The translations under genes and the position numbers were made by a program. Positions 1 to 7,924 of a stretch of 36,792 nucleotides of DNA are shown here, in pieces. Origin of the DNA: Xenorhabdus eapokensis. Lineage in GTDB: Bacteria; Pseudomonadota; Gammaproteobacteria; Enterobacterales; Enterobacteriaceae. Location of the stretch: the NCBI RefSeq assembly GCF_001908105.1, contig NZ_MKGQ01000028.1, forward strand, positions 1-36,792, written 5' to 3'. Below the pieces are notes generated by a model. It had not been told where the DNA came from, did not search any database, and worked only from the letters and a program-made list of their open reading frames with translations. Within the stretch, counting starts at the first letter, position 1. Each line of letters starts with the position of its first letter.

Positions 1-356
1 CAGTCCATTTTGGGATTTTTTTTGATTTGGCGATTAATCAGATCGCAAAAATTGGACTGAGTTCCCTCCAAGTGATCTACTATTTTGAAAGCTTATTTAT
101 ACCAGAGCGTCTAATTCAAAAAGGCGTTATATTTCTCTAAAAAAATCAAGGAAATGATGTTAGTACTAAAAATTGAACATTGTCCACTAAAGCGAGTGCC
201 AACAAACACAATGTGTATCATTGTTAAGCGTGGCTGTCGTTCACATGGGCATGTTGACGGCATTGGATCAATTTATGCTTGGAGCTATGCTCGGTGCGGG
301 AGGATTTGTGATTAATGGTTAGCATTTACCCCCAATCCTCTCACACCCCAAACCAT
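1..356. other. Decayed DNA with no intact gene
   Basis: No complete gene is visible. Position 3-140 (+) is an open tail of 45 codons containing IGLSSLQVI, weakly reminiscent of the serine-bearing helix of acyl or peptidyl carrier proteins. Around 210-321 (+) a short hydrophobic reading, HMGMLTALDQFMLGAMLGAG, ends at a stop and looks like the end of a membrane protein. Neither has a start or enough length to be named. Together with the NRPS fragment just downstream, the stretch looks like the wreckage of a larger accessory locus. Confidence 0.4.
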
Positions 357-461
357 GATAAGTGGCTCTACCGCACTGGCGAGCAAGTACGCTGGTTGCC
401 AAATGGAGAACTGAAATATCTGGGGACAGAGAACTACGATTTTCTGAAAGAGGCGAGTTAA
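315..461 (+). pseudogene. NRPS adenylation-domain fragment
   Basis: A 48-codon reading ending in TAA contains WLYRTGEQVRWLPNGELKYL followed by GT. This matches the A7/A8 region of NRPS adenylation domains, normally YRTGDLVRWLPDGxLEYLGR followed by DDQVKIRG. Here the usual aspartate of TGD is glutamate. After the LG the sequence leaves the family (TENYDFLKEAS) and stops, so the core that carries the A8 arginine and the A10 lysine is missing. It is a relic of a nonribosomal peptide synthetase gene, not a working protein. No condensation or carrier domain can be read convincingly beside it. Confidence 0.6.
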
Positions 462-584
462 GTTAACAATCAATAAAGCAATGGCATGACTATTATGCTA
501 ACTAAGGATATGGATCACGCCAAATTATTGCTGTATCAAGTGGTACATGACTACTGTTTATTTATACTGTTTATTTACTATGGC

Positions 585-1352
585 CTATGCAAAATCCTTA
601 AAAGTCGGCCCCTGGAAATAAATCGCTTTAATGTGGCAACTACGAGGTTGAGTGATAACAAACCGGATGGTTTCCCACACTGAACGGCCATTAAGCAATT
701 GCTCGCCCATTTTTTTCTGATTATCCAAAACTTCATCAAAGCCATTCAGTTCAAAATCAGGCGGATAAAGACCGGTCACGCGAATATTTTCTTTGCTTAA
801 GTGATGGGCTAAATTCTGACTAAAGCCACTCATGGCATGTTTGGCTGCGAAGAATGCCGGATGAGCGACAGATTCAGTAAATTGGGGAATACCACAAACC
901 GATACCATAGCAACAATATCGGCACCCTGTGACTGGCGCAGGCTCGGTAATAGCGCTTTGGTCAGCAAGATAGAGCCTGTTATACCTGAATTCACCGTAC
1001 TGACGATATCCTCGTTATTGTCACCTTCCCCTAAATGCCCTTCCAGCCATTGAGCCGCACTTAAGATTAAAATATCAATGGGTTGATTGTCTTTTAGTAA
1101 CTGAGTAGCAAAATCGCTGACGGACTGAGCGTGACTCATATCACATTGATAACCTCTGGCGATGCCACCTTCACGGCGAATAATCTCACATGTTGCTTCT
1201 GCACTGGCTAATTGGCGGGCACAGAGATCAACATACGCCCCTTCACGCGCTAACCAAACAGAAACCGCTTGTCCAAAATCGCGTCCTCCGCCTGTGACTA
1301 CAACCCGTTTGCCTTTCAAAGTATTCGAACCGTCAACTTCATTGAACATCAT
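585..1352 (-). CDS. SDR-family oxidoreductase with altered catalytic Tyr
   Basis: A 255-residue short-chain dehydrogenase/reductase. The start is placed at the ATG preceded by AAGGA about 8 bases upstream; an in-frame extension to 1478 has no family similarity. The Rossmann nucleotide-binding loop TGGGRDFG lies near residues 20-27, the central-sheet segment ILSAAQW near 96-102, the catalytic-type Asn in TVNSG near 121, and the Ser position in MVSVCG near 151. The active-site YxxxK is FFAAK (F167, K171), so the proton-donating tyrosine is phenylalanine. The fold and cofactor binding look intact, but ordinary SDR chemistry is doubtful. It is divergent from the alcohol dehydrogenase at 1721. The substrate is unknown. 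Confidence 0.85.
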   Translation of the reverse strand: MMFNEVDGSNTLKGKRVVVTGGGRDFGQAVSVWLAREGAYVDLCARQLASAEATCEIIRREGGIARGYQCDMSHAQSVSDFATQLLKDNQPIDILILSAAQWLEGHLGEGDNNEDIVSTVNSGITGSILLTKALLPSLRQSQGADIVAMVSVCGIPQFTESVAHPAFFAAKHAMSGFSQNLAHHLSKENIRVTGLYPPDFELNGFDEVLDNQKKMGEQLLNGRSVWETIRFVITQPRSCHIKAIYFQGPTFKDFA

Positions 1353-1720
1353 GTTGGCTTTCCTTATATTAGTTATCAAAGCTGGATGAGGAACCGTCAC
1401 TCTGTCAGTCAGATTTATTGGTAATTCACTGTTTAGAAAGCCAATCTTACTTGAGAGTTTCCACCAGAGTTCTATCATTTTGTGCTCATCGCTGTTATTT
1501 GCAGAAGATCACATTCAGGGAAAAAATAAATAAAGCGCCAACCAACCCATATTTGGCTCAGCCTGCCCTACCCCATCCGTCATATTCTATATTCTCGACT
1601 GACCCAGAGATCATCCTGAAAATCGAAAATGTTTACATCTGCTAAACTTTAGGCAACAGATCATGTAAATCGTATGCTCTGGATTACTGTCATTCTTAAA
1701 TCATCTGTGAAGGGGGATAT
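1353..1720. promoter_or_regulatory. Divergent intergenic region, SDR / alcohol dehydrogenase
   Basis: This 368-base gap separates two divergently transcribed oxidoreductase genes and must carry both promoters. The plus-strand gene has a very strong ribosome-binding site (GAAGGGGG, four bases before the ATG). I see no convincing operator or gene here; short readings in this gap have no recognisable motif. Confidence 0.45.
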
Positions 1721-2758
1721 ATGAAAGCACTTGTTTATCATGGAGCTGGAAAAAAACGCTGGGAAGAAAAAGCACCACCCCAACTCATTGCATCAACAGA
1801 TGCTATCGTCCGCATCGTCAAAACCACCATCTGTGGCACCGATCTGCATATCCTCAAGGGAGACGTTCCCACTGTCGAGCAAGGCCGAACATTGGGTCAC
1901 GAAGGTATTGGGATCGTTGAATCAATTGGGGACTCTGTCCGCAATATTAAAGTCGGCGATAAAGTGATTATTTCCTGTATTACCGTCTGCGGTAGTTGTG
2001 CCTATTGTAAGCGCCAGCTTTATGCACACTGTAAAGAGGGTGGCTGGATCTTGGGGCATAAAATTGATGGCACACAGGCAGAAAAAGTACGTATTCCCCA
2101 TGCTGATAATAGCCTGCATCGTCTGCCAGAAGGTGTCGATGAAAAAGCGGCATTAATGCTCAGCGATATTCTACCAACAGGTCTTGAAATTGGTGTTATC
2201 AATGGTAAGGTTCAGCCAGGGCAGACGATCGCCTTAATTGGTGCGGGACCAGTCGGATTATCAGCATTACTGGCATCACAATTTTACTCGCCGGCTCATA
2301 TCATCATGATCGATACTGATGATAACCGCCTTAGCGTCGCTCAGCAGTTTGGTGCTAACACGGTCATCAACCCAGCAAAACAAAACGTCGTTGACGCCAT
2401 CAACAAACTGACTGACGGTATTGGTGTAGACGTCGCTATTGAGTGTGTTGGGATCCCCGCAACCTTCAAAATATGTCAGGACATCATCGCAGCAGGTGGA
2501 TCCATCGCCAATGTTGGTGTCCACGGCAAATCCGTCGACCTACATCTGGAAAGCCTCTGGATCAAAAATATTACCATCACCACGGGACTGGTAAACACAA
2601 GCAGTACCCCTATGCTACTGAAAAGCGTTCAATCCGGCAAAATTGCCCCTGAAAAGCTGGTCACTCATCATTATCCATTAAGTGAAATAGAAACCGCTTA
2701 TGAAGTATTTGGTAATGCAGCCCAAGAGAAGGCATTGAAAATTGTCCTGTCAGCATAA
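1721..2758 (+). CDS. Zinc-dependent alcohol dehydrogenase (MDR family)
   Basis: A 345-residue medium-chain dehydrogenase, typical of the zinc alcohol dehydrogenase class. The catalytic zinc ligands are in TTICGTDLH (Cys near 38) and GHEGIG (His-Glu near 60). The structural zinc lobe has the Cx2Cx2Cx7C pattern in VCGSCAYCKRQLYAHC (about residues 91-106). The NAD(P)-binding Rossmann segment is ALIGAGPVGLSAL near 171-183, followed by an acidic residue in MIDTDD that favours NAD. It oxidises an alcohol or reduces an aldehyde; the natural substrate cannot be read from sequence. The gene stands alone on its strand, ends at a large hairpin, and is not part of the hpa operon that begins beyond it. 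Confidence 0.9.
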   Translation: MKALVYHGAGKKRWEEKAPPQLIASTDAIVRIVKTTICGTDLHILKGDVPTVEQGRTLGHEGIGIVESIGDSVRNIKVGDKVIISCITVCGSCAYCKRQLYAHCKEGGWILGHKIDGTQAEKVRIPHADNSLHRLPEGVDEKAALMLSDILPTGLEIGVINGKVQPGQTIALIGAGPVGLSALLASQFYSPAHIIMIDTDDNRLSVAQQFGANTVINPAKQNVVDAINKLTDGIGVDVAIECVGIPATFKICQDIIAAGGSIANVGVHGKSVDLHLESLWIKNITITTGLVNTSSTPMLLKSVQSGKIAPEKLVTHHYPLSEIETAYEVFGNAAQEKALKIVLSA

Positions 2759-2785
2759 TATGGGTAATGCATTTTGACAGGCACA

Positions 2786-2845
2786 GAAAAGCCGCCGCAA
2801 TATACTGCATCAATGCTTTTATGCAATTCATTACGGCGGCCTTTA
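2786..2845. terminator. Long hairpin between converging genes
   Basis: AAAAGCCGCCG at 2787-2797 pairs with CGGCGGCCTTT at 2834-2844 (perfect core GCCGCCG/CGGCGGC), and an inner TGCAT/ATGCA stem extends the structure. It is A-rich on the left and T-rich on the right, so it can terminate the alcohol dehydrogenase on the plus strand and hpaR on the minus strand. Confidence 0.7.
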
Positions 2846-2892
2846 TACTGACCTGATTAGTTAACTAATTAATATATTAACAAACCTTCAAT

Positions 2893-3342
2893 CTACAGTT
2901 CGCATTCTTCATCCAAATCTGCTTGAGAGAGGTTCCCGATAGCAATAAATTCATCCAATAACCCTAAAAGTTGGGACAATTTTTCTGGAGAAAAAGCCTC
3001 CTCAATTGCCTTATATCCCTCAGCAATCTGCCCTTTTGCTTGCTCATAGAGTTCCTGGCCAGCCGGAGTCAAAGAAACATACAGCTTACGCTGATCATTC
3101 ATTGGCTTCAGGCGGAAGATAAGTCCATCACGCTCCATACGTGTCAGAATGCCTGTCAGGCTTGGACGCAAGATACAAGTGAGACAAGCTAAGTCATGAA
3201 AATCAATAGAACGGCTACTCGCAAGTACACGAATAATACGCCATTGTTGCTCGGTTAAATTATAGCTCTTCAAAATAGGCCGAAAAAAACCCATAGCGGT
3301 TTCTCTCGCTTGAAGCAATGCAATTGTCAAGGATTCATGCAT
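2893..3342 (-). CDS. hpaR: HpaR, MarR-family repressor of 4-HPA degradation
   Basis: A 149-residue winged-helix MarR protein that closely follows E. coli HpaR (about 148 residues). Shared stretches include HESLTIALLQARE at the N terminus, NLTEQQWRIIRVLA, the recognition-helix region ILRPSLTGILTRMERDGL, and the wing segment LKPMNDQRKLY. The start is set at the ATG giving MHESLTIALL because this matches the family; the upstream extension is hydrophobic and has no homology. HpaR represses the divergent meta-cleavage operon and is released by the pathway substrates. A perfect AT-rich palindrome just before hpaG1 is the candidate operator. Confidence 0.94.
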   Translation of the reverse strand: MHESLTIALLQARETAMGFFRPILKSYNLTEQQWRIIRVLASSRSIDFHDLACLTCILRPSLTGILTRMERDGLIFRLKPMNDQRKLYVSLTPAGQELYEQAKGQIAEGYKAIEEAFSPEKLSQLLGLLDEFIAIGNLSQADLDEECEL

Positions 3343-3730
3343 AAGTAAAAGTGACTCTTTAGTTAATCGCTGGTCATTCTCTATAAGTTTAACGCTCACG
3401 CTGTTTATTATAGACAACATGAACACCAAAAAGCCTAACACGCTCAAAATCATCCACAAAGAGGAAAGACTTCAACATTAACAAATAAATAAAACTATCC
3501 CACCTTCAAAAAGTTAAATAAAAGTTAAATCCAATCTCAAATGACCTTGATTAAAAATATAACAAGCTGATCTTTATGTAGTAAAAATGATCGCCAATAA
3601 AGTGCCGTTACATAGATCACAATTAAAATTAACAATACCTTTAACATATTGAAGATTGCTCACACCTGTATTATTAATATATTAATAAGTGAGCTTGCAA
3701 ACACGTCATTCAGGTTTCAAGGAGCTGTCC
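3343..3730. promoter_or_regulatory. hpaR / hpaG divergent control region
   Basis: A 388-base AT-rich region between the repressor gene and the meta operon. It contains a perfect palindrome (3671-3688) and GCTCAC (about 3659) facing GTGAGC (about 3689), which enclose that palindrome. It also holds a half-match to a CRP site (ATAGATCACA, near 3612). In E. coli the equivalent promoter is known to respond to CRP and IHF as well as HpaR; the same is inferred here. The ribosome-binding site AAGGAGCT (about 3718) sets the hpaG1 start. Confidence 0.55.
3671..3688. promoter_or_regulatory. Candidate HpaR operator, 18-bp perfect palindrome
   Basis: TTATTAATATATTAATAA is a perfect inverted repeat 42 bases before the hpaG1 start, in the position expected for a MarR-type operator that overlaps promoter or leader. 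A shorter copy of its core, TTAATATATTAA, occurs at 2869-2880, just beyond the hpaR stop. AT-only palindromes arise by chance in AT-rich DNA, so assignment to HpaR is an inference from position. Confidence 0.5.
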
Positions 3731-4363
3731 ATGAAAGGCACTGTTTTTGCCGTTGCCCTCAACCATAGCAGCCAGATCAATTTCTGGCATGAGGCATTTA
3801 ACAAAGAACCTTATAAAGTCCCACCCCAAACGCCCATTTGGTTTATCAAACCCCGCAATACCGTGATTAATTCAGGGGATGTTATTCCTCATCCTGTCGG
3901 AGAAACAGTACAAAGCGGCGCAACCCTGGCACTATTAATTGGGAAAACAGCCCGCAAAATTTCAGTCCAAGATGCCGAACAGTATATTGCTGGCTACGCA
4001 TTGGCAAACGAAGTTAGCCTGCCTGAAACATCCTTCTACCGTCCTGCCATTAAAGCGAAATGTCGGGACGGTTTTTGTCCGCTAGGGCAAATGATCAAGA
4101 CCAACTCAGTAGAATCACTCGATATTGTGACTGAAATTAACGGCCAGGAAGTTGATCGTTGGTCTACCCAAGATCTCATCCGTTCTGCACCAGAATTATT
4201 GGCAGCATTAAGCGAATTCGCCACTTTAAAAGCGGGTGATGCAATTTTATTGGGAACACCCCACCAGCGCGTGACTCTCCATCCTGCCGACAAAGTCACG
4301 GTCAAGGCTAATGGCTTCCCTAACTTAGAAAATACGGTTGTATTGGCAGGAGGTCAGGCATGA
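3731..4363 (+). CDS. hpaG1: HpaG1, N-terminal half of homoprotocatechuate isomerase/decarboxylase
   Basis: A 210-residue protein of the fumarylacetoacetate hydrolase fold, matching the first half of E. coli HpaG/HpcE. Matching motifs are MKGTVFAVALNHSSQ, WFIKPRNTVI, the metal-site region SFYRPAIKAKCRDGFCP and GDAILLGTP. In E. coli both halves form one chain of about 429 residues; here they are separate genes that overlap by ATGA, so the products are translationally coupled and probably assemble as a complex. Together they decarboxylate 5-oxo-pent-3-ene-1,2,5-tricarboxylate and isomerise the product. The start at 3731 follows an AAGGAG; an in-frame extension from 3689 is not family sequence. 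Confidence 0.93.
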   Translation: MKGTVFAVALNHSSQINFWHEAFNKEPYKVPPQTPIWFIKPRNTVINSGDVIPHPVGETVQSGATLALLIGKTARKISVQDAEQYIAGYALANEVSLPETSFYRPAIKAKCRDGFCPLGQMIKTNSVESLDIVTEINGQEVDRWSTQDLIRSAPELLAALSEFATLKAGDAILLGTPHQRVTLHPADKVTVKANGFPNLENTVVLAGGQA

Positions 4364-5124
4364 GATACGCCAAAATTCATTATCAGGGTCAGGATGTTAA
4401 TGTCACCGTTGACGAACAAGAAAATGTCCGCTTGCCAGATGGAAATAGAGTAAGCGGTGAAGAGGTTGTATGGCTTCCTCCTGCCAGCGGAACACTGTTC
4501 GCATTGGGGTTAAATTATGCCGATCACGCAACAGAGCTGGAATTTAAGCCACCAGAAGAACCACTGGTATTTATCAAGGCAGCCAATAGCTTAACCGGCC
4601 ACCGTCAGGTTTCTGTCCGCCCTGATAACGTGGAATATATGCATTATGAAGCAGAATTGGTTGTCGTGATGGGTAAGACCGCCCACAAAGTTTCCAGAGA
4701 AGAAGCCATGAATTACGTCGCGGGTTATACCGTTTGTAATGATTATGCTATTCGTGATTATCTGGAAAATTATTATCGCCCTAATCTGCGGGTAAAAAGC
4801 CGCGATACGCTCACGCCAATTGGCCCGTGGATCATAGACCAACAGCAGATCGCTGATCCGCATAATCTGCCCCTGAAAACATGGGTGAACGGTGAACTCC
4901 GTCAACAAGGCACAACCGCCGATTTGATCTTCGATATTCCCTTCTTAATCACCTATCTCAGCGATTTTATGACATTGCAACCAGGCGACATGATCGCGAC
5001 CGGAACGCCCAAAGGGTTGTCCAATGTTGTTCCTGGGGATGAAGTCATCGTGGAAGTCGAAGGTGTTGGGCGCTTGGTCAATCACATTGTCAGCCAGCAA
5101 GAATATGAGGAGAGTTTGTCATGA
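4360..5124 (+). CDS. hpaG2: HpaG2, C-terminal half of homoprotocatechuate isomerase/decarboxylase
   Basis: A 254-residue FAH-fold protein equivalent to the second half of E. coli HpaG. Diagnostic segments are LFALGLNYADHATELEFKPP, the metal-binding VEYMHYEAELVVV (Glu pair), YTVCNDYAIRDYLENYYRPN and GDMIATGTPKGLS. It overlaps hpaG1 by four bases and hpaE by four bases (ATGA at both junctions), so translation is coupled across the three genes. The first 40 residues before the conserved FALGLNYADH have no counterpart in the fused protein's linker that I can align. It acts after HpaE in the meta-cleavage route. Confidence 0.93.
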   Translation: MRYAKIHYQGQDVNVTVDEQENVRLPDGNRVSGEEVVWLPPASGTLFALGLNYADHATELEFKPPEEPLVFIKAANSLTGHRQVSVRPDNVEYMHYEAELVVVMGKTAHKVSREEAMNYVAGYTVCNDYAIRDYLENYYRPNLRVKSRDTLTPIGPWIIDQQQIADPHNLPLKTWVNGELRQQGTTADLIFDIPFLITYLSDFMTLQPGDMIATGTPKGLSNVVPGDEVIVEVEGVGRLVNHIVSQQEYEESLS

Positions 5125-6587
5125 CCACGATTAACCATTGGATCAACGGCAAAAATATCGACAGCAAAACCTATTTCACAACGACCAACCCTGCAACCGG
5201 TGAGGTGCTGGCTGAAGTTGCATCAGGCGGGCAGGAAGAGATCGCCCAAGCCGTTGCAGCGGCCAAACAGGCGTTTCCCAAATGGGCCAATACTCCCATG
5301 AAAGAACGTGCTCGTTTGATGCGCCGTTTGGGTGAATTGATCGACCAAAATGTTCCCGATATAGCTGCAATGGAAACCAAGGACACGGGGCTTCCTATCC
5401 ATCAGACACAAAATGTCTTGATCCCACGGGCTTCACAAAATTTCAATTTCTTCGCTGAAATTTGCCAGCAGATGAACGGGCGTACTTATCCCGTTGATGA
5501 CACAATGCTCAACTATACATTAATCCAGCCGGTTGGTGTTTGCGCACTGATTTCCCCGTGGAACGTGCCTTTTATGACAGCGACGTGGAAAGTCGCACCT
5601 TGTCTGGCGCTGGGAAATACCGCCATTTTGAAGATGTCCGAACTTTCTCCGTTGACGGCTAACCGTCTGGGCGAATTGGCGTTAGAAGCCGGAATTCCGG
5701 CTGGGGTATTGAATGTAGTACAGGGCTACGGTAACACCGCCGGCGATGCACTGGTAAAACATCATGATGTGCGCGCGGTCTCTTTCACGGGTGGGACAGC
5801 AACGGGTCGCCTGATCATGCAAAATGCCGGACTAAAAAAATACTCGATGGAGTTAGGCGGAAAATCCCCTGTCCTCATTTTTGAAGATGCAGATATTGAA
5901 CGCGCACTGGATGCCGCCCTGTTCACCATTTTTTCTCTCAATGGCGAACGCTGTACGGCAGGTTCCCGCATTTTCATCCAGGAAAGTATCTACCCCGAAT
6001 TCGTCAAACGCTTTGCTGAACGCGCCAATCGGTTACGTGTCGGTGATCCCCAAGATGCGCAAACTCAGGTTGGCAGCCTTATCAGCCAGCAACATTGGGA
6101 AAAAGTCTCCAATTATATCCGGTTGGGGATCGAAGAAGGCGCCACACTGTTGGCCGGAGGTCCCGATAAACCTACCGATTTACCTGCCCATCTGAAAAAT
6201 GGCCACTTCTTGCGTCCTACTGTCCTGGCTGATGTGGATAACCACATGCGCGTGGCGCAAGAAGAGATCTTCGGTCCAGTCGCTTGTCTGTTGCCGTTCA
6301 AGCGTGAAGAAGATGGTCTGCGCATGGCTAATGACGTGGAATATGGCCTTGCCTCCTATATCTGGACACAAGATGTCAGCAAAGTTTTGCGTCTGGCACG
6401 TGGTATTGAGGCGGGCATGGTGTTTGTTAATTCCCAGAATGTGCGCGATTTGCGCCAGCCATTCGGCGGCATAAAAGCCTCCGGTGTGGGACGTGAAGGC
6501 GGGGAATACAGCTTTGAAGTGTTTGCTGAGGTGAAGAACGTCTGTATCTCAATGGGAGAGCACCCTATTCCTCGTTGGGGTGTTTGA
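5121..6587 (+). CDS. hpaE: HpaE, 5-carboxymethyl-2-hydroxymuconate semialdehyde dehydrogenase
   Basis: A 488-residue NAD-dependent aldehyde dehydrogenase, the usual family length. The catalytic cysteine is in NGERCTAGSR (about residue 279), the general-base glutamate in MELGGKSP (about 245), the nucleotide-binding loop in SFTGGTATGR, and the conserved PWNVPF motif near residue 148. It oxidises the ring-cleavage semialdehyde produced by HpaD to the corresponding dicarboxylic acid. The gene sits directly behind hpaG2 with an ATGA overlap and ahead of hpaD, as in known hpa operons. Closely spaced catabolic aldehyde dehydrogenases can be confused, but order and sequence both favour HpaE. Confidence 0.94.
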   Translation: MTTINHWINGKNIDSKTYFTTTNPATGEVLAEVASGGQEEIAQAVAAAKQAFPKWANTPMKERARLMRRLGELIDQNVPDIAAMETKDTGLPIHQTQNVLIPRASQNFNFFAEICQQMNGRTYPVDDTMLNYTLIQPVGVCALISPWNVPFMTATWKVAPCLALGNTAILKMSELSPLTANRLGELALEAGIPAGVLNVVQGYGNTAGDALVKHHDVRAVSFTGGTATGRLIMQNAGLKKYSMELGGKSPVLIFEDADIERALDAALFTIFSLNGERCTAGSRIFIQESIYPEFVKRFAERANRLRVGDPQDAQTQVGSLISQQHWEKVSNYIRLGIEEGATLLAGGPDKPTDLPAHLKNGHFLRPTVLADVDNHMRVAQEEIFGPVACLLPFKREEDGLRMANDVEYGLASYIWTQDVSKVLRLARGIEAGMVFVNSQNVRDLRQPFGGIKASGVGREGGEYSFEVFAEVKNVCISMGEHPIPRWGV

Positions 6588-6619
6588 ATAACGTCCATCC
6601 TGATACCAAGTGAGGGTTT

Positions 6620-7501
6620 ATGGGAAAGTTAGCGTTAGCAGCGAAAATTACACATGTCCCTTCTATGTACCTGTCTGAATTGCCAGGCAAGCATCACGGT
6701 TGCCGGCAAGGCGCTATTGATGGGCACAAAGAGATCAGCCGACGCTGCCGTGAAATGGGTGTCGATACGATTATTGTCTTCGACACCCATTGGCTGGTTA
6801 ACAGTGCCTATCATATTAACTGTTCTGACCATTTTTCCGGCATCTATACCAGTAATGAGTTGCCGCATTTTATCCGCGATATGACCTATGAGTATGATGG
6901 CAACCCAGAGCTAGGCAGGATGATTGCACAAGAAGCACGCCAGATGGGCGTTCGTGCCCAATCGCACGAGATCCCAAGCCTGAAACTGGAATATGGCACG
7001 CTGGTGCCAATGCGTTATATGAACAGCGACCGCCGTTTCAAAGTGATTTCAATTTCTGCCTTTTGTACTGTCCATGCATTTGAAGATAGCCGCAAACTGG
7101 GAGAAGCGATTTTACGGGCGATTGGGCAATACGATGGCACGGTTGCCGTGCTGGCAAGCGGTTCGTTGTCACACAGTTTCATTGAAGATCAACGCGCCGA
7201 AACGGGCATGAACAGCTACACCCGCGAGTTTGATGAGCAGATGGATCGTCGTGTCGTACAGCTTTGGAAGGAAGGCAAATTCAAGGAGTTTTGCAAAATG
7301 CTGCCGGAATATGCGCAATATTGTCGGGGAGAAGGCAACATGCATGATACTGTGATGCTGCTGGGATTGCTTGGATGGGACAAGTATGACGGCAAAGTAG
7401 AATTTTTGACGGAATTGTTCGCCAGTTCAGGGACAGGACAGGTTAACGCAGTGTTCCCGCTGCCGGACTATATTGTTAATCAACATAAAACTGATGCCTG
7501 A
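6620..7501 (+). CDS. hpaD: HpaD, 3,4-dihydroxyphenylacetate 2,3-dioxygenase
   Basis: A 293-residue extradiol ring-cleavage dioxygenase of the LigB (class III) superfamily that is nearly collinear with E. coli HpaD (about 283 residues). Shared segments include KITHVPSMYLSELPGK at the N terminus with an iron-ligand histidine, VDTIIVFDTHWLVNSAYH, ELPHFIRDMTY, SHSFIEDQRAETGMNSYTRE and GEGNMHDTVMLLG. The C terminus runs about nine residues past the E. coli protein (YIVNQHKTDA). It opens the aromatic ring of homoprotocatechuate made by HpaBC. It lies 32 bases after hpaE, in the same transcript. Confidence 0.95.
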   Translation: MGKLALAAKITHVPSMYLSELPGKHHGCRQGAIDGHKEISRRCREMGVDTIIVFDTHWLVNSAYHINCSDHFSGIYTSNELPHFIRDMTYEYDGNPELGRMIAQEARQMGVRAQSHEIPSLKLEYGTLVPMRYMNSDRRFKVISISAFCTVHAFEDSRKLGEAILRAIGQYDGTVAVLASGSLSHSFIEDQRAETGMNSYTREFDEQMDRRVVQLWKEGKFKEFCKMLPEYAQYCRGEGNMHDTVMLLGLLGWDKYDGKVEFLTELFASSGTGQVNAVFPLPDYIVNQHKTDA

Positions 7502-7513
7502 CAGGAGAAAACT

Positions 7514-7903
7514 GTGCCACATTTTTACGCTGAGTGTACTGAAAATATCCGTGAAGCAGCCAGGTTGCCAGAATTGTTTGCCAAAGTGAATCAGGCATTA
7601 GCAGATACGGGCATTTTTCCGTTAGGTGGTATCCGCAGCCGTGCCATTTGGTTGGATACCTGGCAAATGGCGGATGGTAAGCAAGATTACGCCTTCGTTC
7701 ATATGACACTGAAAATTGGTGCCGGACGCAGCCTTGAAGATCGGCAAAAAGTCGGAGAAATGTTGTTTGGCTTAATCAAGACGCATTTTAGTGAATTGAT
7801 GACACGGCGCTATCTGGGTCTCTCCTTCACTATGGAAGAACTCGATCCCATACTGAACTATAAATCCAATAATGTTCATAATCTGTTTAAAACAAAAGAG
7901 TAA
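7514..7903 (+). CDS. hpaF: HpaF, 5-carboxymethyl-2-hydroxymuconate isomerase
   Basis: A 129-residue member of the tautomerase superfamily. The start is GTG at 7514, with AGGAGA seven bases before it. The second codon is proline, which becomes the N-terminal catalytic Pro1 after methionine removal, so this start is functionally compelled. GGIRSRAIW and YAFVHMTLKIGAGR (about residues 57-70) match the family. It isomerises the HpaE product to the substrate of HpaG. It lies 12 bases after hpaD and 21 bases before the aldehyde dehydrogenase gene. Confidence 0.94.
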   Translation: MPHFYAECTENIREAARLPELFAKVNQALADTGIFPLGGIRSRAIWLDTWQMADGKQDYAFVHMTLKIGAGRSLEDRQKVGEMLFGLIKTHFSELMTRRYLGLSFTMEELDPILNYKSNNVHNLFKTKE

Positions 7904-7924
7904 CGATTTTAGTGAGAGGAAACT

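Noticed and set aside
1..60. Inverted repeat CAGTCCA...TGGACTG, suggesting a miniature element
   Set aside because: Arms are only 7 bases perfect with an offset, no target duplication is visible, and the left edge is cut by the window.
486..683. 65-codon plus-strand reading
   Set aside because: No family motif, no good ribosome-binding site, and its end overlaps the SDR gene on the other strand.
3343..3459. N-terminal extension of HpaR with a hydrophobic stretch like a signal peptide
   Set aside because: HpaR homologues begin at MHxSLTIALL; the extension is translation of the AT-rich control region.
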